64,000 nucleotides of DNA from Monoplex corrugatus (taxonomy: Eukaryota; Mollusca; Gastropoda; Littorinimorpha; Ranellidae): assembly GCA_030674185.1 (NCBI GenBank), contig CM060314.1, forward strand, positions 32,024,115 through 32,088,114. The letters run 5' to 3'. Positions 13,901-23,799 of the stretch are shown here, piece after piece (positions within the stretch are counted from its first letter, which is position 1; the number at the start of each line of letters is the position of its first letter). The notes under the pieces were generated by a model. That model did not search any database. It had not been told where the DNA came from and saw nothing but the letters and a program-made list of their open reading frames with translations. The translations under genes were made by a program, and so were the position numbers.

Positions 13901-16045
13901 CTTTCAACACTTGCCAGTACATAGTATTATTTTTTACAACCTCAAGAGGAATGGCGGGTTCAGATTGAATGGATCCCCCCCCACCCACCCCTAGTGATGC
14001 TGGGGGCTCTTTCAGTATAAATAGTATCTGGAATTTCTGTGCTAGAAATTTCCTCTTTTCTATCACTCTCTTTGTCTGTTTTGTTCCTTTGCTTTCTGGC
14101 ATTTCTTCCTCTCATTTTTTTGTCTTGCTGTCCTTTCACCTGTATCAATGTATGTGTTCGATAAAGTCTTAGTACTTTTTCTTAGGATTGATAATTGGGT
14201 ACATGTATTAAATGCATTTTTGGCTTTAGGGGAATGTGATATGTTGAATCAGTTTTAAGTAACTTAGGCCCATCATATTAGTGTCCTTAATTTTGTTTAA
14301 ATTTGTAATCAGGTATGTTTTTTAAATCCCCTTTGTGATAAATTGGATGGAGTTGTCAGTGCCAGGGGCATCTCCTTGGATTTTGTGTACTTGATATTCT
14401 TCTATTTTTTTCCTGTTGAAGTGTTGTGTATGTTTTGAAATGGTTTTAGCCCTGATATGGCTGTACACAGTCGGCTGGTCTTAAAACAGAAATATCAATA
14501 AGATGGAATGGATAGCAGCTGGTAGATTTGGGTGCAGTGCATATGGACTTTTCTGAGTGTGTTAAATCCATCTTGAACAAATTTGAAACCAATTCCAAAC
14601 TCCAGTGAGCTATATAGAACAGATTGTCTGTATTTAGATATGTTTCACGTTTTCAAGAATTTAAACATTTTGTTCATCCATGACATTAACTGAACGCAAG
14701 TAATGTCTGTTGAATGTAAAACTCAAATGTTCACTGGCATTCGTTTACTGTCAAATCTCAGTTGTGTTGTTATTTGTGTTGTATTTATTTCTGTGTTGTG
14801 TTAATAGATTTTCTTTGTGAAATTTTGACTACTGTTCCTGGACAAAACCAACCATTTCTTTGTGTGTGTTTGTGTGCTTTTCTCAGACTTGCCTACACTG
14901 TTTTAACCTTAGAAAAGCGCACTTCGTTTTTGCAAAACTACACAGCTACACATTCTTGGATGCAACTGCGTAACTTGGATTTGGCTGACTATGAAATTTT
15001 TAAACTGATGAAATCATTGTTAAAGCAGCACTCCAGTCAAGTGACATAGTCCAGTCCACCTTTCTCAGTTGCAGAGGACAGGTTGCATTCAGAATTAAAT
15101 GTGCCCACGAGGGCTTTCCACTCTTTTCATTGCTGTAGCTATAATGAATTCTGTACAAGAGGATTGCAGTATTTAATGATAGTGTTGAATGCGGCCATAA
15201 AGAACTTTGTGAAACTTTTCAAGTTTTGATCTGTTAAAAACATATTGTCACCCAACCTAACATTACGCTGTGAAACTACTCATTTGCCCTGCAAACTACT
15301 CATGTTGATTATAAGGGATAGGCACGTCCAATTTTTATTTTATGGAAGTGGATTTTTTTCCGACAGAATTTTGCCAGTGACAGTGTTGTTGCTGTGAGGG
15401 ATCTGAATGTGCACCAAGTGCATACTGCACCTTGCCTCAGTTTATTCTCTTCTGAAAGATAGCACCTAGACTACCACTTAAAGCCTTGCGGAGAAGGGAG
15501 ACAAATCCATGTCCAGTCTGATTCAAACTTGTGTTTCTTGCATCCATTCCATGGCAGATGGCTTAACAACTAGGCCACAGGGTCTACTGCATCTTAATTT
15601 AAGTGTTTACTTACAAAATAAGAGTGCATTTTTTTGGTACGTGGGTGTGGGTGAACCATTACTTTTGAATTTTTCAAATCTGTTTCCCCTTATGATTTTT
15701 GTGCATTTTGTACAGTTTTCAGCGTCTGTACGCCAGCATACCACACACAAAGGAATGTGTCAGTACGATCACAGGAAAACAGAAATGAATGGCCTCTGTT
15801 ATTTAAAAAAGAAAAAAATTCTTGCTAGTTTTGGCTAATAAGGAAACTTACTTAAACCCGAAAATGTTTTGGTTCCACAACCAACATAGTCTTGGAAGCC
15901 GAAGAAAACTGTGGGACATAAGTGTTTTGACTGTGAAAAGGCCATTCAGAAAATGTTATGATTTCAGTTTTGTTCAGTGGCGTCATCTTGTCTTTGCCCG
16001 CGTTCTTCTACATCTTTGGCTGGTGGTAATTCATCACCTGTGCTG

Positions 16046-16087
<42 letters not shown>

Positions 16088-16277
16088 ATTTTGGAGGAGA
16101 AATACACAATTTTTGAGGCAAGAAGACACAAATAGCAAATTTAGAGTAGACAGGTCTGATTTATATACGTGTGTCAGGTTTGATTTAATTTTTTTCTCTC
16201 TCTCTCTCTAGGTTTTGCTGTACTTCATCATCTCAGCAGCATGTGGAGGCTTGGACTGGCCATGTACTCGCAACTGA
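4238..16277 (+). CDS. VAMP7: Vesicle-associated membrane protein 7 (longin R-SNARE), whole gene span
   Basis: VAMP7 is a tail-anchored R-SNARE of late endosome, lysosome and exocytic vesicle fusion. Eight coding exons can be read: 4238-4385, 5254-5311, 6626-6675, 7661-7748, 9804-9894, 10709-10776, 13208-13300 and 16212-16277. All introns are GT-AG and the phases agree between neighbours. The order is an N-terminal longin domain (about residues 1-120), the SNARE helix with the zero-layer Arg of the ADRGERLELL segment (about residue 151), a hydrophobic anchor (about 189-208) and a short luminal tail ending CGGLDWPCTRN. The summed exons give 662 bases. One missing A at 4340-4342 breaks the frame of the first exon, giving a stop at 4367-4369. 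With that base the length is 220 residues, equal to human VAMP7. Every other exon is open and conserved, so I read the gene as functional and the break as a probable consensus error. Intron sizes run from about 0.8 to 2.9 kb. Confidence 0.95.
4970..5071. repeat. VAMP7: (CA)n microsatellite in VAMP7 intron
   Basis: About 100 bases of CA with two CC interruptions, followed by an AT run. Confidence 0.9.
5254..5311 (+). CDS. VAMP7: VAMP7 coding exon B (longin domain)
   Basis: Acceptor ttttcag ends at 5253 and the donor gtgagt starts at 5312. The exon encodes YLFHYIAEDRIIYLCITDD, collinear with the central beta strands of the longin domain. It starts by completing a codon split with exon A. Confidence 0.95.
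5454..5792. repeat. VAMP7: (TC)n/(TCTG)n microsatellite in VAMP7 intron
   Basis: About 340 bases of interrupted pyrimidine repeat starting about 140 bases after exon B. The 171- and 137-codon open frames across it are simple-repeat artefacts. Confidence 0.9.
6119..6400 (+). mobile_element. tRNA-derived SINE
   Basis: The tRNA-like head (6119-6185) has a box A-like 'aagttggtaaaacag' and a box B-like 'ggtttgatcct'. The body 'caatctcccaggtcaacatg' and 'actcagcatgcaccccactg' matches a SINE body common in gastropods. It ends in an A-rich tail near 6370-6387. It lies in the VAMP7 intron before exon C. Confidence 0.7.
6626..6675 (+). CDS. VAMP7: VAMP7 coding exon C (longin domain)
   Basis: Flanked by ttttcag and gtaagt. 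It encodes DFERTKAFMFLNEIKRR (last codon split), the DFER...FLNEIK segment characteristic of VAMP7. Confidence 0.95.
6742..6889. repeat. VAMP7: (TGTA)n/(TG)n microsatellite
   Basis: TGTA units followed by about 130 bases of TG, with one GGG interruption. It lies just downstream of exon C. Confidence 0.92.
6929..7410 (-). mobile_element. LINE 3'-end fragment (ORF2 C-terminus)
   Basis: The minus strand reads, with stops and frame changes, peptides such as KKIEAVEMWYLRR, TDSKENKRDS, GKRTPGGSREKIFKGSAEWM and WVGDVLAAKRD. These are collinear with the better-preserved copy at 51960-52490. The 3' end is CAT/CAG-rich (near 6929-6950), as in the other copies. A (TG)n tract (about 7219-7258) sits inside it. 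Confidence 0.75.
7661..7748 (+). CDS. VAMP7: VAMP7 coding exon D (end of longin domain)
   Basis: Acceptor gacag, donor gtaaga. It encodes FQTQYGVRAQTALPYAMNSE and FSRVMATQM. The ALPYAMNSEF motif is nearly invariant in animal VAMP7. Confidence 0.96.
7811..8073. repeat. VAMP7: (TG)n microsatellite
   Basis: About 260 bases of interrupted TG directly after exon D. Open frames in all three + frames and on the minus strand are repeat artefacts. Confidence 0.92.
8626..9333 (-). mobile_element. piggyBac-like non-autonomous element with TTAA target duplications
   Basis: TTAA occurs at both edges (8626-8629 and 9330-9333). Just inside, the left end reads CACAATGGAGT and the right end, inverted, CTCAATGGCGT, giving an 11-bp terminal inverted repeat with two mismatches. 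The right subterminal region carries GC-rich palindromes (GACGGCA...TGCCGTC near 9254-9275). The element is 700 bp, too short for a transposase. It holds a short minus-strand frame resembling a transposase N-terminus. It sits in the VAMP7 intron between exons D and E. Confidence 0.75.
8831..9070 (-). pseudogene. Truncated piggyBac-like transposase N-terminus
   Basis: A 79-codon frame begins about 260 bases inside the right terminus. It opens with a basic MAARRLRNRRMFSVQEAID segment followed by an acidic stretch (EGSDDELELV, VEDRDDLLDSD). A basic start followed by an acidic, low-complexity N-terminus is usual for piggyBac transposases. No DDE catalytic core is present, so this is a deletion remnant. 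The family call rests more on the TTAA-flanked termini than on the peptide. Confidence 0.5.
9702..9782. repeat. VAMP7: ~40-bp tandem duplication
   Basis: Two adjacent near-copies of 'gattgttgatgttggttctc' plus 'aacttaactggc' lie about 20 bases before the exon E acceptor. Confidence 0.7.
9804..9894 (+). CDS. VAMP7: VAMP7 coding exon E (linker and start of SNARE motif)
   Basis: Acceptor ttctag, donor gtaaga. It encodes RLASEDRPQDQLAKVQEEVD followed by ELKGIMVRNI, the N-terminal half of the SNARE helix. The last codon is split with exon F. Confidence 0.96.
10577..10708 (+). repeat. VAMP7: 66-bp tandem duplication containing a 3' splice site
   Basis: Two copies (10577-10642 and 10643-10708) appear identical and each ends in ttttgtacag. 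The second copy's end is the exon F acceptor. Use of the first would insert 66 bases with an in-frame TAG after six codons (GLLPFR, then stop). Confidence 0.92.
10709..10776 (+). CDS. VAMP7: VAMP7 coding exon F (SNARE zero layer)
   Basis: It encodes DQIADRGERLELLVDKTED and then LNAH. The Arg after IAD aligns with the R-SNARE ionic zero layer. The acceptor gtacag ends at 10708, and an identical acceptor lies exactly 66 bp upstream inside a tandem duplication. Donor gtaagt starts at 10777. Confidence 0.96.
10856..10970. repeat. VAMP7: (TG)n microsatellite
   Basis: Interrupted TG tract about 80 bases after exon F. Confidence 0.9.
11165..11660 (+). mobile_element. Decayed LINE ORF2 C-terminal fragment
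   Basis: With stops, the + strand reads IWPILMYDCEAQTLRKDREN, then KVSAAEM, LCKLLRVK and later KELNVRHQLVREI. This matches the 'LYGCEAWT...IEAAEMW..R.LR' region after the RT domain of APE-type LINEs. Many stops show it is old. Confidence 0.65.
12090..12245 (-). mobile_element. LINE 3'-end fragment
   Basis: The minus-strand complement matches the last ~150 bases of the LINE family at 51960-52490 (ATGAAGACAGAAGGGATGG... block, ending in a GATGATGA-type tail near 12095). Confidence 0.6.
13208..13300 (+). CDS. VAMP7: VAMP7 coding exon G (end of SNARE motif, start of anchor)
   Basis: Acceptor gcccag, donor gtaagt. It encodes SVTFKRTSRGLARSMWWKN and the hydrophobic IKITIIIVIVVI, which opens the membrane anchor. 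Confidence 0.96.
13770..13880 (+). mobile_element. Decayed SINE fragment
   Basis: The tRNA-like head is hardly visible. 'gcccatcttaatgctctaat' and 'cattctggtggagtcag' correspond to the complement of the body shared by the SINEs at 40.7 and 50.5 kb. Confidence 0.45.
14262..14500 (+). repeat. Dispersed repeat, copy 1
   Basis: Shares 'aacttaggcccatcat', 'gataaattgga', 'caggggcatctccttggatt' and 'ccctgatatggct' in the same order with 23147-23420. The end (cggctgg..ttaaaacagaaat) resembles an A-rich SINE tail. I do not recognise the family. Confidence 0.65.
15480..15600 (-). mobile_element. Possible tRNA-like SINE fragment
   Basis: On the minus strand 'gtggcctagttgttaagcca' resembles a SINE box A, and a degenerate box B region follows about 40 bases later. 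Only the head region is apparent. Confidence 0.4.
16212..16277 (+). CDS. VAMP7: VAMP7 coding exon H (anchor end and stop)
   Basis: Acceptor ctctctag ends at 16211. It encodes VLLYFIISAACGGLDWPCTRN and a TGA stop at 16275-16277. The CGG.xWP.C luminal tail matches animal VAMP7. The 3' UTR follows, but I could not identify its end with confidence. Confidence 0.93.
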   Translation, partial: VLLYFIISAACGGLDWPCTRN

Positions 16278-17228
16278 TTGACTATGATTATTGGAAAACT
16301 CTCCCCTCATTTGATGGATGGTAAATTTCTCTTCGATTTTAATCACACAGACCCATGTGTCCTCTACAGCGCACTACGGTTGTTTGACATCTCTGGTTGT
16401 GCGATTCTGGCTTAAAACTGAACACTACCTACACCTGAAATCCTGCATTTAATTGATATTCTTGTGGAAAACTTACTTGCATTCCGTGTAATTGGATTCA
16501 TTGTTACTCGACATTGTTATCGATATCAATTCAAGTGTTTATTGTCATAGTCAGATATGGAAAGTCAGACTGTCGATATCTTGTACAGTTTAGCTTGATT
16601 ACCACATAGTATTGATATTGATACAGACATGCATTCTTGGACATGCACTCAAAGCTAGATACACAGAGAATACCCGAATACCCCAAACTCACATCAGTTC
16701 ACAGAACGCATCCAATCTGCACATGCTATGCACATAACTCACCCAATCGCCCGCTCGCACATACAAACACATTTCATTAGCTGTACGGGAAATATGATGA
16801 CAACACCTACACACTTACGTTTTGGTGAAACGTGAAATAAGTGAGTCATACAAGTAGATGCACATTCCCATAATCTCAAAATGGTAAGCACATAAGCGCG
16901 CAAAATCAGATGTTATGTAAATTGTGCATGCTTTGAGGGATTTTTGTCTGGATGTGGAAAACCCTTACACTAACCTATGAGTGGTACTGATTTCATTTCA
17001 GAGTTATGTATTTCAAATGCATACTGCACTGTCTGGACCTTGAAAGAAGTCGGTGATAATGTCATTCTATTACAAGTGGAATAGTTGCTCTCATGCTTCA
17101 GTCTGTCGAAGATGGATTCATTATGTCAAGACAAATTCATACGCAATCCACCCAAATCTACTTGTGGTAATTTGTCAGACTCCTAAGTGAGCTGTCAGAC
17201 TTCTAAGTGAAATCCGATAGGTTGTAAA
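16278..17228 (+). other. VAMP7: VAMP7 3' UTR and downstream DNA, end undefined
   Basis: It follows the VAMP7 stop codon. I see no canonical AATAAA in the first kilobase and no repeat or coding similarity, so the transcript end cannot be set from sequence alone. Confidence 0.4.
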
Positions 17229-17345
17229 GGTTTTGAAATGGACGAAAACTCTGGTTCACCTGAGGATCGAACCCGCAACTCTTATGTTGAAAGCTGAGCT
17301 AACAGGTCCACTATGACCGACATGGTGTTTGTCTGTATGGCGGTT
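17229..17345 (-). mobile_element. tRNA-like SINE head
   Basis: The minus strand reads 'ctgttagctcagctttcaac' followed by 'gttgcgggttcgatcctc', a box A and box B pair at tRNA-like spacing. No foldable complete tRNA was evident. Confidence 0.5.
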
Positions 17346-17513
17346 CAGGTTTGATGAAGAATGGAGGTTCTGACCTGTGGATGGTTTGTGAGGGTATGGC
17401 TGTGGTAAATATTGAAGAAAAGAAATATTTGAACATTTATGCGTTCTGGGCTTATTCATTTGTGCTTTTTTTCACCTTCTTTCTTTAGGATGTTTGTAAT
17501 CATATTTTCCTGT

Positions 17514-17641
17514 TTAACCCTTTGACTTCCGCAGTAAGCTGGTGGATAAGGTGAGGAAATCAAAGGGTTAAGTTTTTGCTTTGCCGGCATGGTTGGCGAT
17601 GCAGGGTGCTGGTGGACAAGGTACGGGAGTCAAAGGGTTAA
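17514..17641. mobile_element. MITE-like element, TTAACCCTTTGAC family, copy 1
   Basis: Starts TTAACCCTTTGACTTCC and ends GGGAGTCAAAGGGTTAA (inverted), with an internal terminus at 17568-17571. The central sequence 'ggtggataaggtgagg' is shared with the other copies. TTAA ends with CCCTTTG suggest a piggyBac/Looper-type origin. Confidence 0.7.
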
Positions 17642-17726
17642 CACATTGTATTGTTTTATTGACGGTATGTGTAAGTAGGATAAGTTGTGTTTACCAGAGT
17701 CATCAAGTGGCAGTGGAACACAAACG

Positions 17727-17782
17727 CACGCACGCACGCATGCACGCACACGCACGCACACCACGCACGCACGCCACGCACG

Positions 17783-17823
<41 letters not shown>
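17727..17823. repeat. (CGCA)n/(CA)n microsatellite
   Basis: ACGC-rich units pass into a pure CA tract. A T22-type homopolymer follows at 17859-17880. Confidence 0.9.
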
Positions 17824-17825
<2 letters not shown>

Positions 17826-17952
17826 GCTTGAATGGTTATGTGAATTGGGTCCCCATATTTTTTTTTTTTTTTTTTTTTTCAAGAGAGATGAGCCAAAGAC
17901 AAATAATGCATAAAATAATAGTGTACAGGCGTCTTCACAGTATTGGCAGATG

Positions 17953-18128
17953 GTAATACACAAAACTTGTGAAGTTGCCACAGATGTCTTCCTTTCTCCG
18001 AGTAGCACAAAATGATGGAATCAAATGGAACAGTGGTGTTACACAAAACTTGTGAAGTTGCTACACATGTCATGCCCTCCCTGTTTTTATCCGAGTAGCG
18101 CAAAATGATGGAATTGAGTGGAACAGAA
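17953..18128. repeat. ~85-bp tandem duplication
   Basis: Two adjacent copies of a block beginning 'acacaaaacttgtgaagttg' and containing 'gagtagc(a/g)caaaatgatgga', differing by a few substitutions and indels. Confidence 0.75.
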
Positions 18129-18420
18129 TTTTTGTTACAAATTTTTTTTTCTCCCTGAATGAAGGGCAGTTTGGTTTCTTTCCATTCATAACAGTTACAC
18201 AACTGTTTAACGTTTGCCTGTTTAAAGTTTGCCAGTATACTCAGGGTAATTCTGCACAGTACTCTTTGGTATTACATGGTATGCTCGTTATCGTATTGTG
18301 TGTGATTGAATAGACCACATGTCACACTGACAAGTCTGCATGTAGCGAGAACTGTCTTGATTAGAAAAGTTAGAAATATTATTCACCAGGGAATTTAAAG
18401 CAAATGGTAAAACTGTAGTC

Positions 18421-18612
18421 TAACCCTTCAACTCCCACACCCTATCCATCAGCATCCTGCATTGTCAACCATGCTAGCAAAGCAAAAACCTAACCCTTTG
18501 ACTCCCTCCCTCTATCCACCAGCTTCCTGGAGGAAGCTGGTGGATAAGGTGAGGGAGTCAAAAGGTTAAATTTTTGCGGTTGGTGGATAAGGTGTGGGAG
18601 TCAAAGGGTTAA
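18421..18612. mobile_element. MITE-like element, TTAACCCTTTGAC family, nested copies
   Basis: Outer termini are TAACCCTTCAACTCCC (18421) and GGGAGTCAAAGGGTTAA (18596-18612). Inside lies a nearly perfect palindrome, 18491-18568, folding around 'cttcctggaggaag'. The arrangement looks like one element inserted into, or recombined with, another. Confidence 0.75.
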
Positions 18613-19096
18613 CTGTGGAACTTGTATAGCAAATGGCAAAACAGTAGTTTCAGGAGTCACGACTTTATCTGGAATTGTGAACAAACAGTTCATACACTTA
18701 ATCTGTGATTATGGAGTTCTGTATGGTTTTCCGAGTATGTGCTTTGGTTATTGAAATTTTTGAAAGTGTATGATCAACAGTGAGATCTGTTGCTGTTTAC
18801 TGGAGATACAGCTTTTCAGAAGAAGGTAAAGAGGTTTTTAAATGGAATGAGTGAGGAAGAATTTGAATATACTTGATCCACTGATGTTTCACTTTAACAG
18901 TATGTGAATACCTCTTCATATGAAACGGCTTTGAAAAGTTGGCGTCTGTGAATAACTTTGAAGTTGATGGAATCGATTATCATTAAATTTCATTATGTTT
19001 GTATTCTAATGTAAAACCTTCATTGTTATTTTTCACAGAAAAATTTACTCTAACCCAGTAGTAGACCTGTAGAATTCATCTATTTGGTTCTTTGCT

Positions 19097-19300
19097 GTGT
19101 GTGTGTGTGTGTGTATGTGCTTGTGTGTGTGTGTATGTTTGCATGTGTGCACATGCTCGCACTTGTGTGTGTTTGTGTGTGTGTTTGCGTGTGTTCACGT
19201 ACTTGCGCCTCTGTGTGTGTGTGTGTGTGTGTGTTTGTATGTGTGCACGTGCTCGTGCTTATGTGTGTTTGTGTGTTTGCGCGTGTTCACGTGCTTGCGC

Positions 19301-19371
<71 letters not shown>

Positions 19372-19452
19372 GTTGTGTGGTGGTGTGTGTGTGTGTGTGT
19401 GTGTGCTGTGTGTGTGTGTATGTATGTGTTCGTGTGTGGTGTGTGTGTGTTT
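19097..19452. repeat. (TG)n microsatellite with higher-order duplication
   Basis: About 355 bases of TG with internal repeated blocks carrying 'gttcacgtacttgcgcctct' and 'gttcacgtgcttgcgcctct'. Open frames across it are artefacts. Confidence 0.92.
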
Positions 19453-19659
19453 TTTCTCGCCTCTTTTTGGTTTTGGTCTTGTTTCTCACACTGACTGTTT
19501 TATATACAGATCTGATGCCATGATTTGATATTAGTTATGGTTCACCTTGAGATTGAGAAATGTATATTTGTCTTTATTGTCTGCATTTGTGAGCTTACTT
19601 TTATTGTAAAATGACTCTGCTCCAGTATCAAAACAAGTGTGATTGCCCACGTTCAAGCA

Positions 19660-20178
19660 AACAGGAACCAGAAAAAACACGAAAAATCAGAATGTGTATT
19701 TGATACAACCAGACAAGACAGGCGCATATCTTCGGCCAACTGGCTTTTGTCAAGCTTAAATATAAGATCACAAATGAACAAACACCAATACAAAAATAAG
19801 AAGAAAAAGAATGAAACATCCCTGCTGCCTTGTACAAAAATTAATACAAAAATTTGGAGAAAAAGGCTGAAACTTCCCTGCTGCTTCGTCCATAAGGAGA
19901 AAGAGACTGAAACTTCCCTGCTGCTTCGTCCATTAGGAGAAAGAGACTGAAACTTCCCTGCTGCTTCGTCCATTAGGAGAAAGACTGAAACTTCCCTGCT
20001 GCTTTGTCCACTGGCCATTGATCGAAGCAGCAGGGAAGTTTCAGTCTTTTTCTCCTAGTGTTTGTATTTGGTGTTTGTTCATTTGTGACCTTACATCTAT
20101 GTTTGACAAAGGCCAGTTGGCCAACAATTTGCGCCTGTCTTGTCTGGTTGTATTCTGACTGTTTTGTGTTTTCTTTTT
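19660..20178. repeat. Large foldback (inverted repeat) with 40-bp tandem core
   Basis: The left arm (about 19660-19855) and right arm (20023-20178) are inverted copies of one dispersed element containing 'aatttgcgcctgtcttgtct'. The centre (19856-20013) holds four tandem 40-bp units beginning 'ggagaaagagactgaaactt', the last of which also pairs with the right arm. The same element recurs singly at 43585-43700 and 53735-53870. Confidence 0.8.
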
Positions 20179-20889
20179 TTATGGTTTCTGCTCAGTTTAG
20201 GGATTGAGACTGGTGATTTTTTTTTTTGGGGGGGGGGGGGGGGGATGTAGTATTTGTGTTTGCTTTTCATGGCTGGTTAGCTGGTTGACAATTGTTACCA
20301 AAGTATAAAGACAAGACTTACATCTGTACATGTTTCTCAGGAGATCATAGCCTACATATCTGATACAGCACTTGAAAGCCAAAATTTAACATACTTACAC
20401 AACACCTCACCCTAGTTTCCCATTTCTCCAAGTGTGTGTGGGAAAAAACACAATATGTAGGCCCCTACAAAACACACTATCTTGAACTTCACAGCCACAC
20501 CATATTAAACACACATTCACACACACACTCGTACAAATGCATGCTTGCATAGTTCTATTATGGTTTGAGATTCAAATGACAGGACTGTACTCTACGTTTA
20601 CTTTCATGGCGTATTTTGGCATCAGCTAGGTCTGAGAGATAACGGATGCGGTGCTGTTCAGGCATTTTGAGCAACAGTTTTCTGTGATGGTAATTCTTCT
20701 TCTCTTATTGCATTTGCCATTTACCTGGTCCGGCTGTATCTAGCGTGAATGTGGCTGTTTAGCCAGTTCTCATGTGGGGGTGTAACATGACTTGCGTGCT
20801 AAAGATTTCTCACCCACCCCTGTATGTGCTGGAGATTTCTCACCCACCCCTCACTCCCTGCCTTTTCTTTCCTCCTTCTCTCCCCCCTT

Positions 20890-21165
20890 CTCTTTTCTCC
20901 TCCTGTGGTTCTAAATTTCAATATCTGCATGCGAAAAGAGTTCCTAGCATGAAAGTCATGGTATCACAGGTTTTTTTCATGACAGCTGCTTTGTGAAACT
21001 GTTGGAGAATATATGTTAACTGTATATCTCTTTTCTCCTCCTGTGGTTCTAAATTTCAATATCTGCATGCGAAAAGAGCCCCTAGCATAAAAAGTCATGG
21101 TATCAAACGTTTTTTGTTGTTGTTAATGACAGCTGCTTTGTGAGACTGATGGAGAATGTCTTAAT
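20890..21165. repeat. 138-bp tandem duplication
   Basis: Two adjacent copies beginning 'ctcttttctcctcctgtggt' (20890 and 21028), each containing 'gcatgcgaaaagag' and 'gacagctgctttgtga'. Confidence 0.8.
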
Positions 21166-21360
21166 TTAACTGTATAAGGATTTGAGGAATTTTGCATCTT
21201 GGAAGTGACGGTAAATGCATCTTGCATCGATTGAAATTGTCTTGAAGTGAATGGGATTTGTATCTTTAACCCCAGCTCCCTTACACTGCAATGCTTTTGA
21301 TGTGTATCTTTTTTGTAGCTAGAGCATACATGTAGCTTACTTTTGGTTTTGTGCATTGTT

Positions 21361-21835
21361 TAGTTTGGACAGATTTCTGTGTGTGCTTTGGCTTGTAGGC
21401 CTATGTTATATAGTTTGGACAGAGTTTACTTTGCTTTAGTTTTGTATGTTATATAGTTTGGACAGTTTACTTTGCTTTAGTTTTGTATGTTACATAGTTT
21501 GGACAGAGTTTACTTTGCTTTAGTTTTGTATGTTACATAGTTTGGACAGAGTTTACTTTGCTTTAGTTTTGTATGTTACATAGTTTGGACAGATTTTAAT
21601 TTGCTTTGGTTTTGTATATTTAGTTTGGACAGATTTTAATTTGCTTTGGTTTTGTATATTATTTAGTTTGGACAGATTTTAATTTGCTTTGGTTTTGTAT
21701 ATTATTTAGTTTGGACAGATTTAGTTTACTTTGGTTTTGTATTTCATACGATTTTTACAGATTTTAGTGTGCTTTGGTTTTGTATGCAATATAGTTTGGA
21801 CAAATAGTTTGCTTTGGTTTTGTAGATTTTCGTTT
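21361..21835. repeat. 43-bp minisatellite
   Basis: About eleven units built on 'tagtttggacagagtttact' and 'ttgctttagttttgtatgtt'. Period 41-43 bp in the homogeneous part, with more divergent units at both ends. Confidence 0.85.
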
Positions 21836-22168
21836 GCTTCATTTTGTGTTATATACTTCTGACAGGTTTTCTTTTGTATGGGCAGATTTTGCTGTGAATT
21901 GTTTTGTATGATAAGAAAATTAGCACAGTGCCTATCAGTTTATATACATACATGTATATAGATGAGCATGACAGTCCATTTGGTTGTATTCCTAACTGAT
22001 ATTCCTTCAATACAATACCAGGGTTGGTTTATTTGTTTGATATATTGAATCTTTTGTTTTTTTGTAGTGTAGAATTGTAATGTTGTAAATTGTATTTTTG
22101 TAATGTTTTTTTTTTCTTGTCTTTGTTTTTTATATTTTTAGTTGTAATTTCAATTACGTATTGTTCTC

Positions 22169-22305
<137 letters not shown>

Positions 22306-23146
22306 CGTGCGTGCGTACTCTTCCACCGTCTCTTATTTTGATTCATTTTTACTGTGCATCTGTATTAACCTGTTCTTCAGGCTTTTTTTTCGTGTTGAAA
22401 TTTGTTTTTAATGTTTCACTGTGGTAAATTTGATATTTCTGCTACTGCAACAACTTTCCTCTTGTTATGACATACATTTGTGAGTGGTGTTCCTTTCTTC
22501 CTTAGGCGTTTGAAACTTGGTTGTCTTGTGTATAGTACTTAAGTTGTAAGGCATGTTATTAAAATGCAAAGTGTAGAAGTGTTTTAATCATGCGTGCATA
22601 TCGGTAAGATTCTGATTCTTTGCTAACAGTGCTGTCCTGCGTAATGGTTTAACGGTGTTTTCTTTTTTAAAACTTTGTCTTTTCCTTCCTGGCTGGTGTG
22701 TGTGTGTGTGTTTTAATCTTTTTTTGTGCTTGTTTAAATACATTTGGTGTGATCTTTTAAAAGTGGTTATAATGAATCCATATCCATACATTTCATCTCA
22801 TTTTTGGAAATGTTACATCGTCAATGCAAGATTTGGTATTGTTGTAAATAATACGATGTAATGTATCATGATGGTAAATTGTTCTGTATTGCTGGGTTTG
22901 CTTAATTCTCTTGTCTGTGTCAAATAGGGCCTACTTCTTGTACGAAATTATTCTGGTTTCCTGCATGTTAACCTCGATGTCTGCCACCTGGACATCTATC
23001 TTGCATTTATGGATCTGTATTTGTGATAATGATATCTGACAGTATCATTGATGCATTAAAACCATTAAGACCATTCCTCCCGTGTGTTCCTTCATTCTTT
23101 TTGTCTGTTTGCTTTTATTTGTTTCTCACGCAGAAGCAATTTGAGG

Positions 23147-23420
23147 TAACTTAGGCCCGTTTTTTTATATATGCTTAAGTGTCCTTAGTTATGTTCAAAT
23201 TCGTATTCATGTTTGTTTTTTTAAATCCCCTGTGCGATAAATTGGACGGACTGGTCAATGTCAGGGGCATCTCCTTGGATTATTTGCCCAAGTGCATTGG
23301 ATTTGATGTGTGTGCTTGATTTTCTTTTCCTTTTTTCCCTGTTGAAGTATTGTGTGTGTATTGAAATGGTTCTATCCCTGATATGGCTCTATGCAATTGG
23401 CTGGGCTTTAAACAAAACTA
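23147..23420 (+). repeat. Dispersed repeat, copy 2
   Basis: Collinear with 14262-14500, with the same order of conserved blocks and a similar A-rich right end ('gggctttaaacaaaactaac'). Confidence 0.65.
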
Positions 23421-23476
23421 ACAACAATGACATATATTTGCTACCTGTACACGTTTTCAACACTGGAAGATTTTGA

Positions 23477-23795
23477 TATTACAGATGACCTGACACTGGT
23501 TCCCACACTCACCAGCACAGGGCAAAGAAAACATCTTGTCTCAACATCTTGCACGACAAACGGACCTCAGGTTCAGCCAGAGGTGAACAGGAGGTGATTC
23601 TGAACATACCATTTCCTAACCAATGCAACAGACCTACCTCAGCTGAAGAGTTCACTTACCCAGGTAGCACTGTCAGACGATACAGAAGACTCGGTAGTGA
23701 CATCAAAAGCCCTTTCAGCTAGGCCAGAAACGCCTTCAGATTGCTGAACACCTTGTGGAGGTCCCTCAAGTTGAGACTGAACCAAAAGTGTCTTC
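23477..23795 (+). mobile_element. LINE ORF2 fragment (post-RT region)
   Basis: The + strand reads ITDDLTLVPTLTSTG, and later FTYPGSTVRRYRRLGSDIK and ARNAFRLLNTLWRS. This is the 'FTYLGS..T.....DI..RI..A..AF..L...W' region that follows the RT domain in APE LINEs. It is broken by stops and ends at the tandem array. Confidence 0.7.
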
Positions 23796-23799
23796 TCCA

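Noticed and set aside
17229..17345. Possible minus-strand tRNA gene
   Set aside because: Box A and B are present, but I could not form a convincing acceptor stem; more likely a SINE head.
19084..19528. Cys/Val-rich frames of up to 143 codons
   Set aside because: Pure translation of (TG)n; open in all three frames.
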